From positions 1-64,000 of the forward strand of contig NZ_AHKF01000017.1 of the NCBI RefSeq assembly GCF_000252125.1: 64,000 bases of DNA, in the 5' to 3' direction. The notes beneath the pieces are model-generated. The model saw only the letters and a list, made by a program, of their open reading frames with translations, was not told the origin of the DNA and searched no databases. The translations under genes were made by a program, and so were the position numbers. Source of the stretch: Flavobacterium frigoris PS1. GTDB lineage: Bacteria; Bacteroidota; Bacteroidia; Flavobacteriales; Flavobacteriaceae. Shown here one piece after another: positions 7,539 to 15,505 of the stretch; within the stretch, counting starts at the first letter, position 1; each line of letters starts with the position of its first letter.

Positions 7539-8825
7539 ATGTTATATAAAAGAAGTAGTCAGCTTTTTGCTGAAGCGGAAAAAGTAATTCCAGGTGGTGT
7601 AAATTCGCCAGTAAGAGCATTCAAAGCAGTAGGAGGAACTCCAATTTTTGTACAACGTGCCAAAGGTGCTTATTTGTATGATGAGGATGGAAACCGATTA
7701 ATAGATTATATCAACTCTTGGGGACCTATGATTTTAGGTCACGCTTTTGAACCGGTTGTAAAAGCAGTAATAGAAAAAGCAAAACTTGGGACTTCTTTTG
7801 GGATGCCAACAGAGTTAGAAACTCAAATTGCAGCTTTGGCAGTTTCTATGGTTCCAAATATTGATAAAATCAGGTTTGTTAATTCGGGAACAGAAGCTTG
7901 TATGAGCGCTGTAAGATTAGCACGTGGATTCACCAAAAAAGATAAAATAATAAAATTCGCAGGTTGTTACCACGGTCATTCTGATTCTTTTTTGATTCAG
8001 GCGGGAAGTGGAGCGATTACTTTTGGTTCGCCAAATAGCCCAGGCGTAACTGCAGGAACAGCAAAAGATACTTTATTAGCAACTTACAATGATTTACAAA
8101 ATGTAAGGACTTTAATCGAAGCTAATAAAAATGAAATTGCCGCTATAATTGTAGAGCCTGTGGCTGGGAATATGGGTTGTATTCCTCCGAACAAAGGGTT
8201 CTTAGAAGGTCTAAGACAACTTTGTACAGCTAATGACATTCTGCTTATTTTTGATGAGGTAATGACTGGATTCCGACTAGCAAGAGGTGGAGTTCAAGAA
8301 TTATCTGGTGTAGATGCAGATATCGTTTGTTTTGGAAAAGTAATTGGAGGAGGTTTACCAGTAGGTGCTTTTGCTGCACGTGAGGACATCATGAATTATT
8401 TGGCTCCATTAGGACCAGTTTATCAAGCGGGAACTTTATCAGGAAATCCTTTGGCAATGGCCGCTGGATTAGCAATGCTGCAAGCATTAGATAACGATCG
8501 TGCTATTTTTCAAAGATTAGCTGAGAAAACAGCATACTTACACGAAGGAATTGAAAAGGTTTTAGAAGCAAATAATGTTGTTTTTACGATCAATAGAATA
8601 GGATCAATGATTTCAGTACATTTTGATGCGGCCCCAGTAGTAGATCTTAAGTCTGCCGGAAACGGAGACAATGAAACCTTCAAGAAATTCTTCCACGGAT
8701 TATTGCAGGAAGGGATTTATATTGCGCCATCTGCCTATGAGACTTGGTTTATTACCGATGCGCTTACTTATGAAGATCTGGATTTTACTATTCAAGCTAT
8801 AGATAAAGTTTCTAAAACTTTCTAG
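7539..8825 (+). CDS. hemL: Glutamate-1-semialdehyde 2,1-aminomutase
   Basis: A 428-aa PLP enzyme (aminotransferase class III) that isomerises glutamate-1-semialdehyde to 5-aminolevulinate, the C5 route to haem. Diagnostic features: [20 protein letters not shown] at the N-terminus, [15 protein letters not shown], the cofactor-contacting DEVMTGFR, and the Schiff-base lysine Lys267 in [14 protein letters not shown]. Length matches the family. It stands 51 bp after the glucosaminidase gene and ends in a strong bidirectional terminator shared with the convergent DUF4890-like gene. Confidence 0.97.
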   Translation: MLYKRSSQLFAEAEKVIPGGVNSPVRAFKAVGGTPIFVQRAKGAYLYDEDGNRLIDYINSWGPMILGHAFEPVVKAVIEKAKLGTSFGMPTELETQIAALAVSMVPNIDKIRFVNSGTEACMSAVRLARGFTKKDKIIKFAGCYHGHSDSFLIQAGSGAITFGSPNSPGVTAGTAKDTLLATYNDLQNVRTLIEANKNEIAAIIVEPVAGNMGCIPPNKGFLEGLRQLCTANDILLIFDEVMTGFRLARGGVQELSGVDADIVCFGKVIGGGLPVGAFAAREDIMNYLAPLGPVYQAGTLSGNPLAMAAGLAMLQALDNDRAIFQRLAEKTAYLHEGIEKVLEANNVVFTINRIGSMISVHFDAAPVVDLKSAGNGDNETFKKFFHGLLQEGIYIAPSAYETWFITDALTYEDLDFTIQAIDKVSKTF

Positions 8826-8830
8826 AACAA

Positions 8831-8865
8831 AAAAAACTCTCGGCTATCAACCGAGAGTTTTTTTT
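8831..8865. terminator. Bidirectional terminator, hemL / Spy-like gene
   Basis: AAAACTCTCGG-loop-CCGAGAGTTTT with A-run on one side and T-run on the other; a stem of about 11 bp between two convergent genes, usable in both directions. Confidence 0.9.
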
Positions 8866-8867
8866 AA

Positions 8868-9329
8868 TTATTTTTTCATTTCTTCTTTTTTGGTCTCGTT
8901 ATGCATTCCTTTTCTTTGGTGCATTCCTCTTTTTTTATGATGTTTTGCTTTCATAGCATCCCATTTTTCAAATTGCTCTGCTGATAATATAGATTTCATT
9001 TTAGCTTTCATTGCAATTTGCTCATCCATCATTTTGCTTTTCATGGCAAAACGTTGGTCGCTTGTCATTTTTTCTTTGTTTTCTTTTCGTGCCTCCATCA
9101 TTGCTTCACGTTTAGCACTTTTCTCAGCAATGACACTTTTCATTTGAGCTTGTTGTTTTGATGACAAATCTAATTCTAATGTCATTTTTTTCAACATCAG
9201 CTCGTTTCGCTGTTCAGGAGTGAATTTTTCCATTTCAGCTCTACCTTGTCTTTTGTCAGTTTTATTTCCTTGTTGCGCAAAGCTTGTCATTCCAACAACT
9301 AATAATGCGGCGATAATTAATTTTTTCAT
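8868..9329 (-). CDS. Exported Spy/DUF4890-like Met- and Lys-rich helical protein
   Basis: A 153-aa protein with a cleavable signal peptide (MKKLIIAALLVVGMTSFAQQ). The mature part is nearly all predicted helix, rich in Lys, Glu, Met and Gln, with FTPEQRNELMLKKMTLELDL and ILSAEQFEKWDAMKAKHH, which resemble the LTxxQ repeats of Spy/CpxP-type periplasmic chaperones and the Bacteroidota DUF4890 family. Ends in a His/Lys/Met-rich tail (KHHKKRGMHQRKGMHNE) that could bind metal. It may protect periplasmic proteins; this is inference. Next to the 9.4-12.9 kb putative copper cassette but on the opposite strand. Confidence 0.75.
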   Translation of the reverse strand: MKKLIIAALLVVGMTSFAQQGNKTDKRQGRAEMEKFTPEQRNELMLKKMTLELDLSSKQQAQMKSVIAEKSAKREAMMEARKENKEKMTSDQRFAMKSKMMDEQIAMKAKMKSILSAEQFEKWDAMKAKHHKKRGMHQRKGMHNETKKEEMKK

Positions 9330-9443
9330 TTTTTTTATTTTAATGTTTATAGTGATAAGACAGCGATATGTCTCGATGGTTTAAGCCTTAACAAAAGTTT
9401 AATAAAAGCTGATATTTATTAGATATATTAAATAACGGTATTA

Positions 9444-9451
9444 TATCTTTG
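9444..9451 (+). promoter_or_regulatory. -7 promoter element adjoining the cassette's first start codon
   Basis: TATCTTTG, a perfect TAnnTTTG match, ends 4 nt before the GTG start at 9456, which would put the transcript start at or within a nucleotide of the start codon. No TTG -33 element is visible at standard spacing. Confidence 0.55.
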
Positions 9452-9455
9452 CATC

Positions 9456-9830
9456 GTGAAAAAAATTGCAGTCATAATAATTATTGTTTTGTTTCTAAAA
9501 CCCATATTCCCGGTTTTAGATTATGCTGTTAATTATGACTACATCTCAAAAGTACTTTGTATCAATAAAGCAAAACCAGAACTGAAATGTAATGGAAAGT
9601 GTCATTTGATGAAAGAATTGGCAAAAGCTTCAGAGGATGATAAAACCAATTCCACTGAAAAAAAACAAAGTGCAAATAAGTTAATAGACCTTTTTGTTGA
9701 AGAACAAGACTCATTTAATTTTGCATTTTCAATTATTGAAATCAAACCTTTATTCAATTCAAAATGCAGAAATCTTTATTCGCATTTGAATTCTAATTCT
9801 ATTTTTCACCCACCCATTTTCATTTCTTAA
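9456..9830 (+). CDS. Small membrane/periplasmic protein with CxxxCH motif
   Basis: A 124-aa protein starting at GTG: a hydrophobic N-terminal anchor MKKIAVIIIIVLFLKPIFPV, then VNYDYISKVLCINKAKPELK, then CNGKCHLMKEL (Cys45, Cys49, His50, Met52), a charged linker (about 60-75), and a C-terminal IFHPPIFIS motif. I have seen this arrangement as a conserved, uncharacterised Bacteroidota family. The Cys-x3-Cys-His-x-Met ligand set recalls copper sites such as those of Sco-type proteins, though the fold is not the same. It lies 109 bp upstream of the MbnP-like gene and probably opens the cassette. Function is inferred from context only. Confidence 0.7.
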   Translation: MKKIAVIIIIVLFLKPIFPVLDYAVNYDYISKVLCINKAKPELKCNGKCHLMKELAKASEDDKTNSTEKKQSANKLIDLFVEEQDSFNFAFSIIEIKPLFNSKCRNLYSHLNSNSIFHPPIFIS

Positions 9831-9939
9831 ATAGTAAATAAACTTTTAGTATCTCTATTTCCTTCGGCGAAAGCCTAATGGGAATCTTTGTGATACGCCC
9901 TATTTTAAAATTTATAAAAAAAGAAATTACCCTTAAAAA

Positions 9940-10737
9940 ATGAAAAATTTAATATACAAAGCCATAGCTGTTTTAGCTTTGAGCGCAACATTTACTGCAT
10001 GTTCTAATGATGACGAAACAATTTCAGGAACAGGAAATTTAGCAATAGAATTCGATAATTCTTTTAAAGGAGATGATCTAATTCTAGATACACAAGCGAA
10101 TACTACAGTAAGCAACGAAGTCCTTAAAATTAGTAGCATAAAATACATTATCAGTAATATTGTCCTTACAAAAGAAGATGGAACCACTTTTACATATCCA
10201 AAAAGTGAAAGCTATTTCATAGTAAACGAAGCTGATATAGCGACACATGTATTGAATCTTAAAGACCTTCCTGCAGCTAATTATACTAAAGTTACTTTTG
10301 GTGTTGGAGTTGATAAAGAGCAATGGCAGGCCGGTGCAACTGGTCAAGGTGATTTCTTAGCAACAGCACAAGCAGCAGGAATGATGTGGAGCTGGTCAGC
10401 GGGTTACAAATTTGTAGCTTTTGAAGGAACTTTTACTTCTGCAACAGTTACTACTCCAGTTCCGTTTAAAGTACATACAGGACAAACAGGGACTGATTAT
10501 AACTACACTACTGTTGCGCTAGATTTAAAGACAAAAGCACTAGTAAGAAGCACAATTACACCGCAAATTCACATTATTACTGACTTGGCTAAGATTTTAA
10601 ATAGCACAAATGTGATCAAACTTTCTGATAATAATCCTAATGGAACGGGTGCAAATATCATGGGAGGTGCTAACTTACCATTAATAACTGCAAACGTTGC
10701 AACTATGTTTTCAGTAGACCACGTTCATAACGATTAA
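9940..10737 (+). CDS. MbnP-like copper-binding lipoprotein
   Basis: A 265-aa lipoprotein (lipobox FTAC, Cys21) of the MbnP family, periplasmic or surface proteins that partner dihaem MbnH enzymes. Recognised by NLAIEFDNSFKGDDLIL at the N-terminus, ISSIKYIISNIVL, the tryptophan motif MMWSWSAGYKF (148-158), and the histidine pair at the extreme C-terminus (DHVHND, His261 and His263). In the methanotroph family MbnH oxidises a tryptophan of MbnP to kynurenine and the protein binds copper; Trp150/Trp152 and the C-terminal His are the candidates here. It is followed 144 bp later by the MbnH-like gene, with a palindromic repeat between them. Confidence 0.8.
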   Translation: MKNLIYKAIAVLALSATFTACSNDDETISGTGNLAIEFDNSFKGDDLILDTQANTTVSNEVLKISSIKYIISNIVLTKEDGTTFTYPKSESYFIVNEADIATHVLNLKDLPAANYTKVTFGVGVDKEQWQAGATGQGDFLATAQAAGMMWSWSAGYKFVAFEGTFTSATVTTPVPFKVHTGQTGTDYNYTTVALDLKTKALVRSTITPQIHIITDLAKILNSTNVIKLSDNNPNGTGANIMGGANLPLITANVATMFSVDHVHND

Positions 10738-10742
10738 TTTCA

Positions 10743-10845
10743 TTTTTAGGAGCACAAGAGTTTTGTATAAAGAAATTAGGTTCCGTTTTTCGCTGTATCT
10801 TTTTTTTGAAATAAAAAAAAAGGATGCCTCTGCAACCGGGGCTAA
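10743..10845 (+). repeat. Dispersed imperfect-palindrome repeat, copy A
   Basis: Shares with copies at 18988-19088 and 23575-23652 the order TTTTAGGAGCA, TCCG-TATTCGCT-TATC-like left arm, A/T-rich centre, AAAAAAGGATGCC-CT right arm and CGGGGCTAA. It lies between the MbnP-like and MbnH-like genes. No ORF. Probably a short intergenic element forming a hairpin. Confidence 0.55.
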
Positions 10846-10881
10846 ACCAAAGCTTTTGTGCTTTTATCTAAATTTAAAACC

Positions 10882-11919
10882 ATGAAAACAAATCATTTTC
10901 TTTGGCTACTCATTCCGTTATTATTTAGTTGCTCAGATCAGGATGACGAGTATGTGAATCTACCATTAGATTTCTCAGTACCCTCTAATTTTCCTGACCT
11001 GAAATATGATATCAGCTTAAATGCTCCTACCGAAAAAGGATTTGAATTAGGTAAAAAATTATTCTATGACGGCCGTTTAGCTTCAGATGGACTAGTGTCT
11101 TGTGGGTTTTGTCACCTGCAAGAAAATGCCTTTACCCATCACGGACACACTGTAAGTCATGGTGTTGATAATGCATTAGGGACTAGAAACGCACCTTCTA
11201 TTCAAAACTTAGCCTATCAATCTGTATTTATGTATGATGGAGCGGCAAGCCATTTAGATTTACAACCTATAATACCATTGACAAGTGCGATAGAAATGAA
11301 TGGGGATTTAAATGCTATTCTCGCTATGATGAAAGCTGATAAAACCTATAAACAATTGTATAAAGAATCTTTTGCTGATGGTGCTGTATCTGTTGAGAAT
11401 ATGCTTAAAGCACTTTCGCAATTTATGGTGATGTTGACCTCATCTAATTCTAAATTTGATCATTATAGACGCAATGAAATAGCAGGGACTTTCAGTAATG
11501 AAGAAGCCGCTGGGTACATTATTTTTAAAGCGAAATGTGCTTCTTGCCACGCAACGGATTTAATGACTGATGATTCTTTTAGAAACAACGGTCTTGCTAT
11601 AAATCCATTAATTAATGATGTGGGACGTTACAGAGTAACAGAGTTGGTACAAGATTATTATAAATTTAAAGTGCCTAGTTTACGTAATGTTGAGATGACT
11701 GCACCTTACATGCATGATGGCCGTTTTGGTTCGCTAGAATCGGTACTAAATCATTATAGTTCTGGAGTTGTCGCATCAGCTACTTTGGACCCTATTTTAC
11801 AACAAAATGGCCGACTTGGGATTTCGCTTTCGGCTACAGAAAAAGTGCAATTAATTGCTTTCTTAAAAACATTAACCGACAATCAATATCTTACTGATAA
11901 ACGATTTTCAGAATATTAA
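10882..11919 (+). CDS. MbnH-like dihaem cytochrome c peroxidase family lipoprotein
   Basis: A 345-aa lipoprotein with two c-type haem sites, CGFCH (74-78) and CASCH (219-223). The signal MKTNHFLWLLIPLLFSC supports ATG 10882 rather than the longer in-frame ATG at 10858. Family marks: GKKLFYDGRLASDG before the first haem, GTRNAPSIQNLAYQSVFMYDG after it, SAIEMNGDL, and VPSLRNVEMTAPYMHDGRFGSLE with the distal-haem Met/Tyr region. Members are bacterial cytochrome c peroxidase/MauG-like enzymes; paired with MbnP they act as tryptophan-oxidising MbnH. It ends 4 bp before the barrel-like gene and is surely co-transcribed with it. Confidence 0.88.
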   Translation: MKTNHFLWLLIPLLFSCSDQDDEYVNLPLDFSVPSNFPDLKYDISLNAPTEKGFELGKKLFYDGRLASDGLVSCGFCHLQENAFTHHGHTVSHGVDNALGTRNAPSIQNLAYQSVFMYDGAASHLDLQPIIPLTSAIEMNGDLNAILAMMKADKTYKQLYKESFADGAVSVENMLKALSQFMVMLTSSNSKFDHYRRNEIAGTFSNEEAAGYIIFKAKCASCHATDLMTDDSFRNNGLAINPLINDVGRYRVTELVQDYYKFKVPSLRNVEMTAPYMHDGRFGSLESVLNHYSSGVVASATLDPILQQNGRLGISLSATEKVQLIAFLKTLTDNQYLTDKRFSEY

Positions 11920-11923
11920 TACA

Positions 11924-12895
11924 ATGAAAAATACAATCATAATATCTCTTTTTACTTTATTAGCTGTTCAGTTGGCAACAGCGAAAACGGTAAAAGACAG
12001 CATTTCAGGTTTTACATTTCAGAAAATGCAATTTGAGGCTGTAATGGATTTTGACTGCGATGCCTGCGGTTGTTCAGCTAGTGGCGGTAGTATGGGGTTC
12101 AGCTCGATGCTTAATGCTAATTTTGTTGGAGTTCGCTACTTTAATCAAAGTTATAGTAGTAGGGACGGAATTTTTGCTAACTCTCCTTGGATTGATGAAA
12201 ATTTTAATACGACTCAAGTTTGGGCAAAAATCCCTATTTCTGATAAGATTCAGATTACGGCTTTGATTCCGTATCACTTTCACGATCGAGCGCTGACATC
12301 TGGTACCGAAAAGATCAGTGGGCTAGGAGATGTGACTATTATGGCGACCTACTCCGTATATCAAACTCAAAAAGATAGTGCTGTATTTGCTCATAATTTG
12401 CAAGTGGGTGGCGGTGTAAAAATGCCTACAGGAAAATTTAAAGAATCTAATAATCTAGGCACTGTAAATCAAAGTTTTCAATTAGGTACAGGAAGTTGGG
12501 ATTACCTTTTGCTAACAGAGTATGTTATAAAAAGGAAAGATTTAGGATTAAATACGATGCTAAATTATACTTTGAAGACAGAAAATGACAAAAAATACCA
12601 GTTTGGGAACCAGTTAAACTACGGAAGTACCTTGTTTTATCTGTTAGATTTAAATTCGGTTCAACTAGTACCTCAATTAGGTTTAGCTGGAGAAATCTAC
12701 GAAACTAATAAGCAATATGGCGAAAAAGTACCGGATACTTCGGGAGATGTTCTCTTTAGTAAATTTGGTGTCGAAGTAGGGAAAGATAAATTCTCAGTAG
12801 GAGTTAATGCTATGCTACCTTTAAGTCAAAACTTATCGAGCGGAAGAATAGAAGCTAATTATAGATGGAGCGTAAATTTGAATTACACTCTATAG
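11924..12895 (+). CDS. Exported beta-barrel-like protein with CDACGC motif
   Basis: A 323-aa protein with a signal peptide (MKNTIIISLFTLLAVQLATA) and no other helices; the body alternates in a beta-strand pattern (FVGVRYFNQSY, QVWAKIPISDKIQITALIPY, LGDVTIMATYSVY, LQVGGGVKMPTGKF, ending in SVNLNYTL with a terminal hydrophobic/aromatic strand), as in outer-membrane barrels. Directly after the signal comes FDCDACGCSASGGSMGFSSM with Cys45, Cys48 and Cys50, an unusual thiol cluster placed to face the periplasm. I recognise the type as a Bacteroidota 'transporter' seen beside MbnP/MbnH-like genes. It may be the outer-membrane port of the cassette. Transported metal is inference. Confidence 0.7.
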   Translation: MKNTIIISLFTLLAVQLATAKTVKDSISGFTFQKMQFEAVMDFDCDACGCSASGGSMGFSSMLNANFVGVRYFNQSYSSRDGIFANSPWIDENFNTTQVWAKIPISDKIQITALIPYHFHDRALTSGTEKISGLGDVTIMATYSVYQTQKDSAVFAHNLQVGGGVKMPTGKFKESNNLGTVNQSFQLGTGSWDYLLLTEYVIKRKDLGLNTMLNYTLKTENDKKYQFGNQLNYGSTLFYLLDLNSVQLVPQLGLAGEIYETNKQYGEKVPDTSGDVLFSKFGVEVGKDKFSVGVNAMLPLSQNLSSGRIEANYRWSVNLNYTL

Positions 12896-12917
12896 GATAA
12901 AAGAGTACTTTTTTTTT

Positions 12918-12960
12918 AAAACCCAACAACTTTCTTGAAAGGCGTTGGGTTTAATTTTTC
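12918..12960 (+). terminator. Terminator of the MbnP/MbnH cassette
   Basis: AAACCCAAC arm pairs with GTTGGGTTT across a loop that itself contains CTTTC-TTGA-GAAAG-like pairing, followed by TTAATTTTTC. Closes the four-gene cassette. Confidence 0.8.
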
Positions 12961-12976
12961 AAGAATAATCGTCACA

Positions 12977-12988
12977 TGATATATATCA
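12977..12988. promoter_or_regulatory. Fnr/Crp-type palindrome TGATATATATCA
   Basis: A perfect 12-bp palindrome, 58 bp before the start of the 602-aa gene. TGAT-N4-ATCA is the core of the Fnr-class operator (TTGAT-N4-ATCAA). It could be a Crp/Fnr-family binding site; AT-rich DNA makes chance palindromes more likely. Confidence 0.4.
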
Positions 12989-13045
12989 GCTTTTTACTGC
13001 ATTAAAATACTAATATTTGTGGATTAATATTTAAAAAATATTTCC

Positions 13046-14854
13046 ATGACAACAACTAAACCGTTACATACATTTCACATTCCGGTAATGGGATTAGCAT
13101 ATACTATTGATAGTCCAATTCGAGTAGCAAAGTATGGCATCTCCTCTGTGATTTCAATCATAGATGATGATCTTATTGAAAAAATGAGTGCTTTTTACAG
13201 TACCAAATTTGGTATTCCTTACAAGGAAACTACTCAGAAAATTCACGATTACCGTGCGGAACGAATCACTTCTTATTTGAACTTGGTAGACAAAATCGTA
13301 AAGGACAAATTCGACAATTTCAAAAATGAGTTGGCTGAAAGCAAACAGGCATTAGAGAATTATATTGCCATGTTGCCAAATAAATCAGAGATAAAACTGG
13401 GTTTACAAAATTTAGTAGATGATGGACTCACTTTTAAGGAAAATATCAAAAATTTTCTTGAAAACAATCTAACTACAGGTGATATTGATGTTAATATCAT
13501 GACGAAAGTCGATAAAGATAATTTTATCAAAGACGAGCAATTAGCTACTGAGTTTAATGATGCTCATGCTTCACTTCGTGGTTTTGCTAATAGTACGCTG
13601 ACTTCTTCGGTGGTGCTTTCAGCTGGAATGAATCCGAGATTGTACAGTTATTTTGAGAGTTTTGATGTCTTTTTTCCAGATGCTAACAACCATTTGAATA
13701 AGAAAATCATCCTTAAAGTCAGCGATTTTAGATCGGCTATGATACAAGGAAATTTTCTGGCTAAAAAAGGCCTTTGGGTTTCTGAATACCGAATAGAATC
13801 TGGCCTGAATTGCGGAGGACATGCTTTTGCTACTGAGGGCTATTTATTGGGCCCAATTTTAGAAGAATTCAAAGAGAAAAAAGAACAATTGATTCAATCT
13901 GCACATGAGTTAATGGTGAAAGCCCTAACCATTAAAGGGAAACATGTTCCTGAGAAGCCATTGGAATTAAAAATCACCGTTCAAGGTGGGGTAGGAACTG
14001 CTGAAGAGCATGCTTTCCTGTTGAACCATTATGAAGTTGATTCTGTGGGCTGGGGTTCGCCATTTTTGTTGGTTCCGGAAGCCACATCAGTTGATGAATC
14101 CACACGTAAATTATTGGCGAAAGCCAAAGAAGAGGATTTGTATTTGAGTCATATTTCTCCTCTGGGAATTCCTTTTAATACTTTGAGAGGAACAACAAAT
14201 GAAATGCTGAAACAAAAACGCATACAAGAAAGCAATGCAGGTAGCTCCTGTCCAAAAAAGTTTTTGGCGCTAAGCAAAGAATTTGGCGCTAAAGGAATAT
14301 GTACTGCTTCTAAAAAATACCAAGACGTAAAACTAGAGGAATTGGAAACTAAAAAAGACACTTTTTCTGTTGAAACTTTCGAGAATGCAAAAAATAAAAT
14401 CACTGAAAAGTCCTGTCTTTGTGTAGGTTTAGCAAATGCATCCTATTTAGAAAATGACATTAAAATCAAAGGACAGGCTCAAGGAGTTGTAATTTGTCCA
14501 GGGCCTAACATGGCTTATTTCGACAAAGAAGTGTCACTTTCAAAAATGGTACAACATATTTATGGAAATGATTCCGTGTTGACTGAAACGAATCGTCCGA
14601 ATATGTTTGTAAAGGAATTGAAAATGTATCTTGATTATTTGAACAATGAAATTGCAACAGTTTCTGAGGAGATAACAGCCGGCCAAATTAAAAAATGGAA
14701 GGCATTTAAGAAGAATTTAGGAGAAGGAATTGAATATTACCAATCCTTATTTTTACCCAGACTTTCTTCTGAAAATGGGAAGATTCAGGACCTGCTTCGT
14801 TTTTATAAAGAGGAGCTATCAAACATAAAAATTCCAGAATTGGAAATAGCATAA
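13046..14854 (+). CDS. Conserved protein of unknown function, possible TIM-barrel flavoenzyme
   Basis: A 602-aa soluble protein with no signal or membrane helix. I do not know a named family. The N-terminus (FHIPVMGLAYTIDSPIRVAK then YGISSVISIIDD) and the glycine motif VQGGVGTAEEHAFLL (312 onward, followed by VDSVGWGSPFLLVPEA) resemble nitronate monooxygenase / FMN-binding TIM barrels, where such a GGVGTA turn holds the phosphate. Cysteines are conserved-looking: Cys256 in LNCGGHAFATEG, Cys402 (SSCPKKF), Cys419 (GICTASKKYQ), Cys457/Cys459 (SCLCVG), Cys484 (VICPGPN), enough for an Fe-S cluster or metal site. It is monocistronic, between two terminators, with an Fnr-like palindrome upstream. 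Flavin binding is inference. Confidence 0.6.
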   Translation: MTTTKPLHTFHIPVMGLAYTIDSPIRVAKYGISSVISIIDDDLIEKMSAFYSTKFGIPYKETTQKIHDYRAERITSYLNLVDKIVKDKFDNFKNELAESKQALENYIAMLPNKSEIKLGLQNLVDDGLTFKENIKNFLENNLTTGDIDVNIMTKVDKDNFIKDEQLATEFNDAHASLRGFANSTLTSSVVLSAGMNPRLYSYFESFDVFFPDANNHLNKKIILKVSDFRSAMIQGNFLAKKGLWVSEYRIESGLNCGGHAFATEGYLLGPILEEFKEKKEQLIQSAHELMVKALTIKGKHVPEKPLELKITVQGGVGTAEEHAFLLNHYEVDSVGWGSPFLLVPEATSVDESTRKLLAKAKEEDLYLSHISPLGIPFNTLRGTTNEMLKQKRIQESNAGSSCPKKFLALSKEFGAKGICTASKKYQDVKLEELETKKDTFSVETFENAKNKITEKSCLCVGLANASYLENDIKIKGQAQGVVICPGPNMAYFDKEVSLSKMVQHIYGNDSVLTETNRPNMFVKELKMYLDYLNNEIATVSEEITAGQIKKWKAFKKNLGEGIEYYQSLFLPRLSSENGKIQDLLRFYKEELSNIKIPELEIA

Positions 14855-14860
14855 AATAGG

Positions 14861-14892
14861 AAAGCGGCTTGAAATTTCAAGTCGCTTTTTTT
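14861..14892 (+). terminator. Terminator after the 602-aa gene
   Basis: AAGCGGCTTGAAATTTCAAGTC-GCTTTTTTT: GCGGCTTGAAA pairs with TTTCAAGTCGC and is followed by seven T. Strong Rho-independent terminator. Confidence 0.85.
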
Positions 14893-15450
14893 ATATTTTG
14901 TCTTGAAAAAATAATACACAAAACAAGATTATGCTATGGGCTCAATGAGCTTTATTTATGCTTTTAATTCATTAATGACGGCAAGTATTCCATCTAGTTT
15001 TTTTAATATTCTACCATAACCAAGCTTCAAATCGAAGTCTCCTATTCGTCCTCCAAAGTAGGCTAATAAACTGATCATAATAAGCTAGTAAAAGCGTTTC
15101 TTTTAAAGATCTAAACAACAGTTCCATATAATGTTAGGACATGGTTTAGTGAGTATTGAAGTGAGATAAGGAAAATATGAGCAGTAAAAAACTGATTGGA
15201 GTATTTTACTGAGGGATGAGTCTATTCGATCACTGTCAATATTTCTGAATTTGCAGACTAAACGCAACAAATTATAGTATTAGAATAATGGTTTGCAGGG
15301 CGCCGCCTCATTTTAAACTGTTTTTTTTAAATTATTTTGACTGTCTTTTGGCTTTATTTTCTATAGCAAAACGCAAGCAATTCAAATACACCAGCAAAGA
15401 TTTTGTATAATATTTATTGTCAGAAAAATCGAATGAAAATACAGAAAGTA
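14893..15450. other. Gene-poor stretch, possibly decayed sequence
   Basis: About 560 bp without a convincing gene. The only open frame with protein-like composition is a 40-codon minus-strand ORF at 14956-15078 (listed separately). No tRNA, repeat copy or terminator is visible. It may be a decayed gene. Confidence 0.4.
14956..15078 (-). CDS. Possible 40-aa peptide or gene remnant
   Basis: ATG at 15078 to TAA at 14956 encodes MISLLAYFGGRIGDFDLKLG then YGRILKKLDGILAVINELKA. The composition (FGGRIGDFDLKLGYGRI, amphipathic helix end) looks protein-like, but there is no promoter and no family I recognise. It might be the tail of a decayed gene. Low confidence. Confidence 0.2.
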   Translation of the reverse strand: MISLLAYFGGRIGDFDLKLGYGRILKKLDGILAVINELKA

Positions 15451-15482
15451 TTTGTTTGACATTTTTTTAAATTGTAGGTTTG
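15451..15482 (+). promoter_or_regulatory. Promoter of the LVIVD-type lipoprotein gene
   Basis: TTTG (15451-15454), 20-nt spacer, TAGGTTTG (15475-15482): a good fit to the Bacteroidota consensus. Because the start would follow near 15486, translation must begin at ATG 15506, not at the upstream in-frame codon at 15452. Confidence 0.7.
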
Positions 15483-15505
15483 CCTTCCTTAAATATAGTA
15501 AAATA

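Noticed and set aside
12051..12266. 71-codon plus-strand ORF inside the barrel gene
   Set aside because: Alternate frame of a gene with a clear signal peptide and strand pattern.
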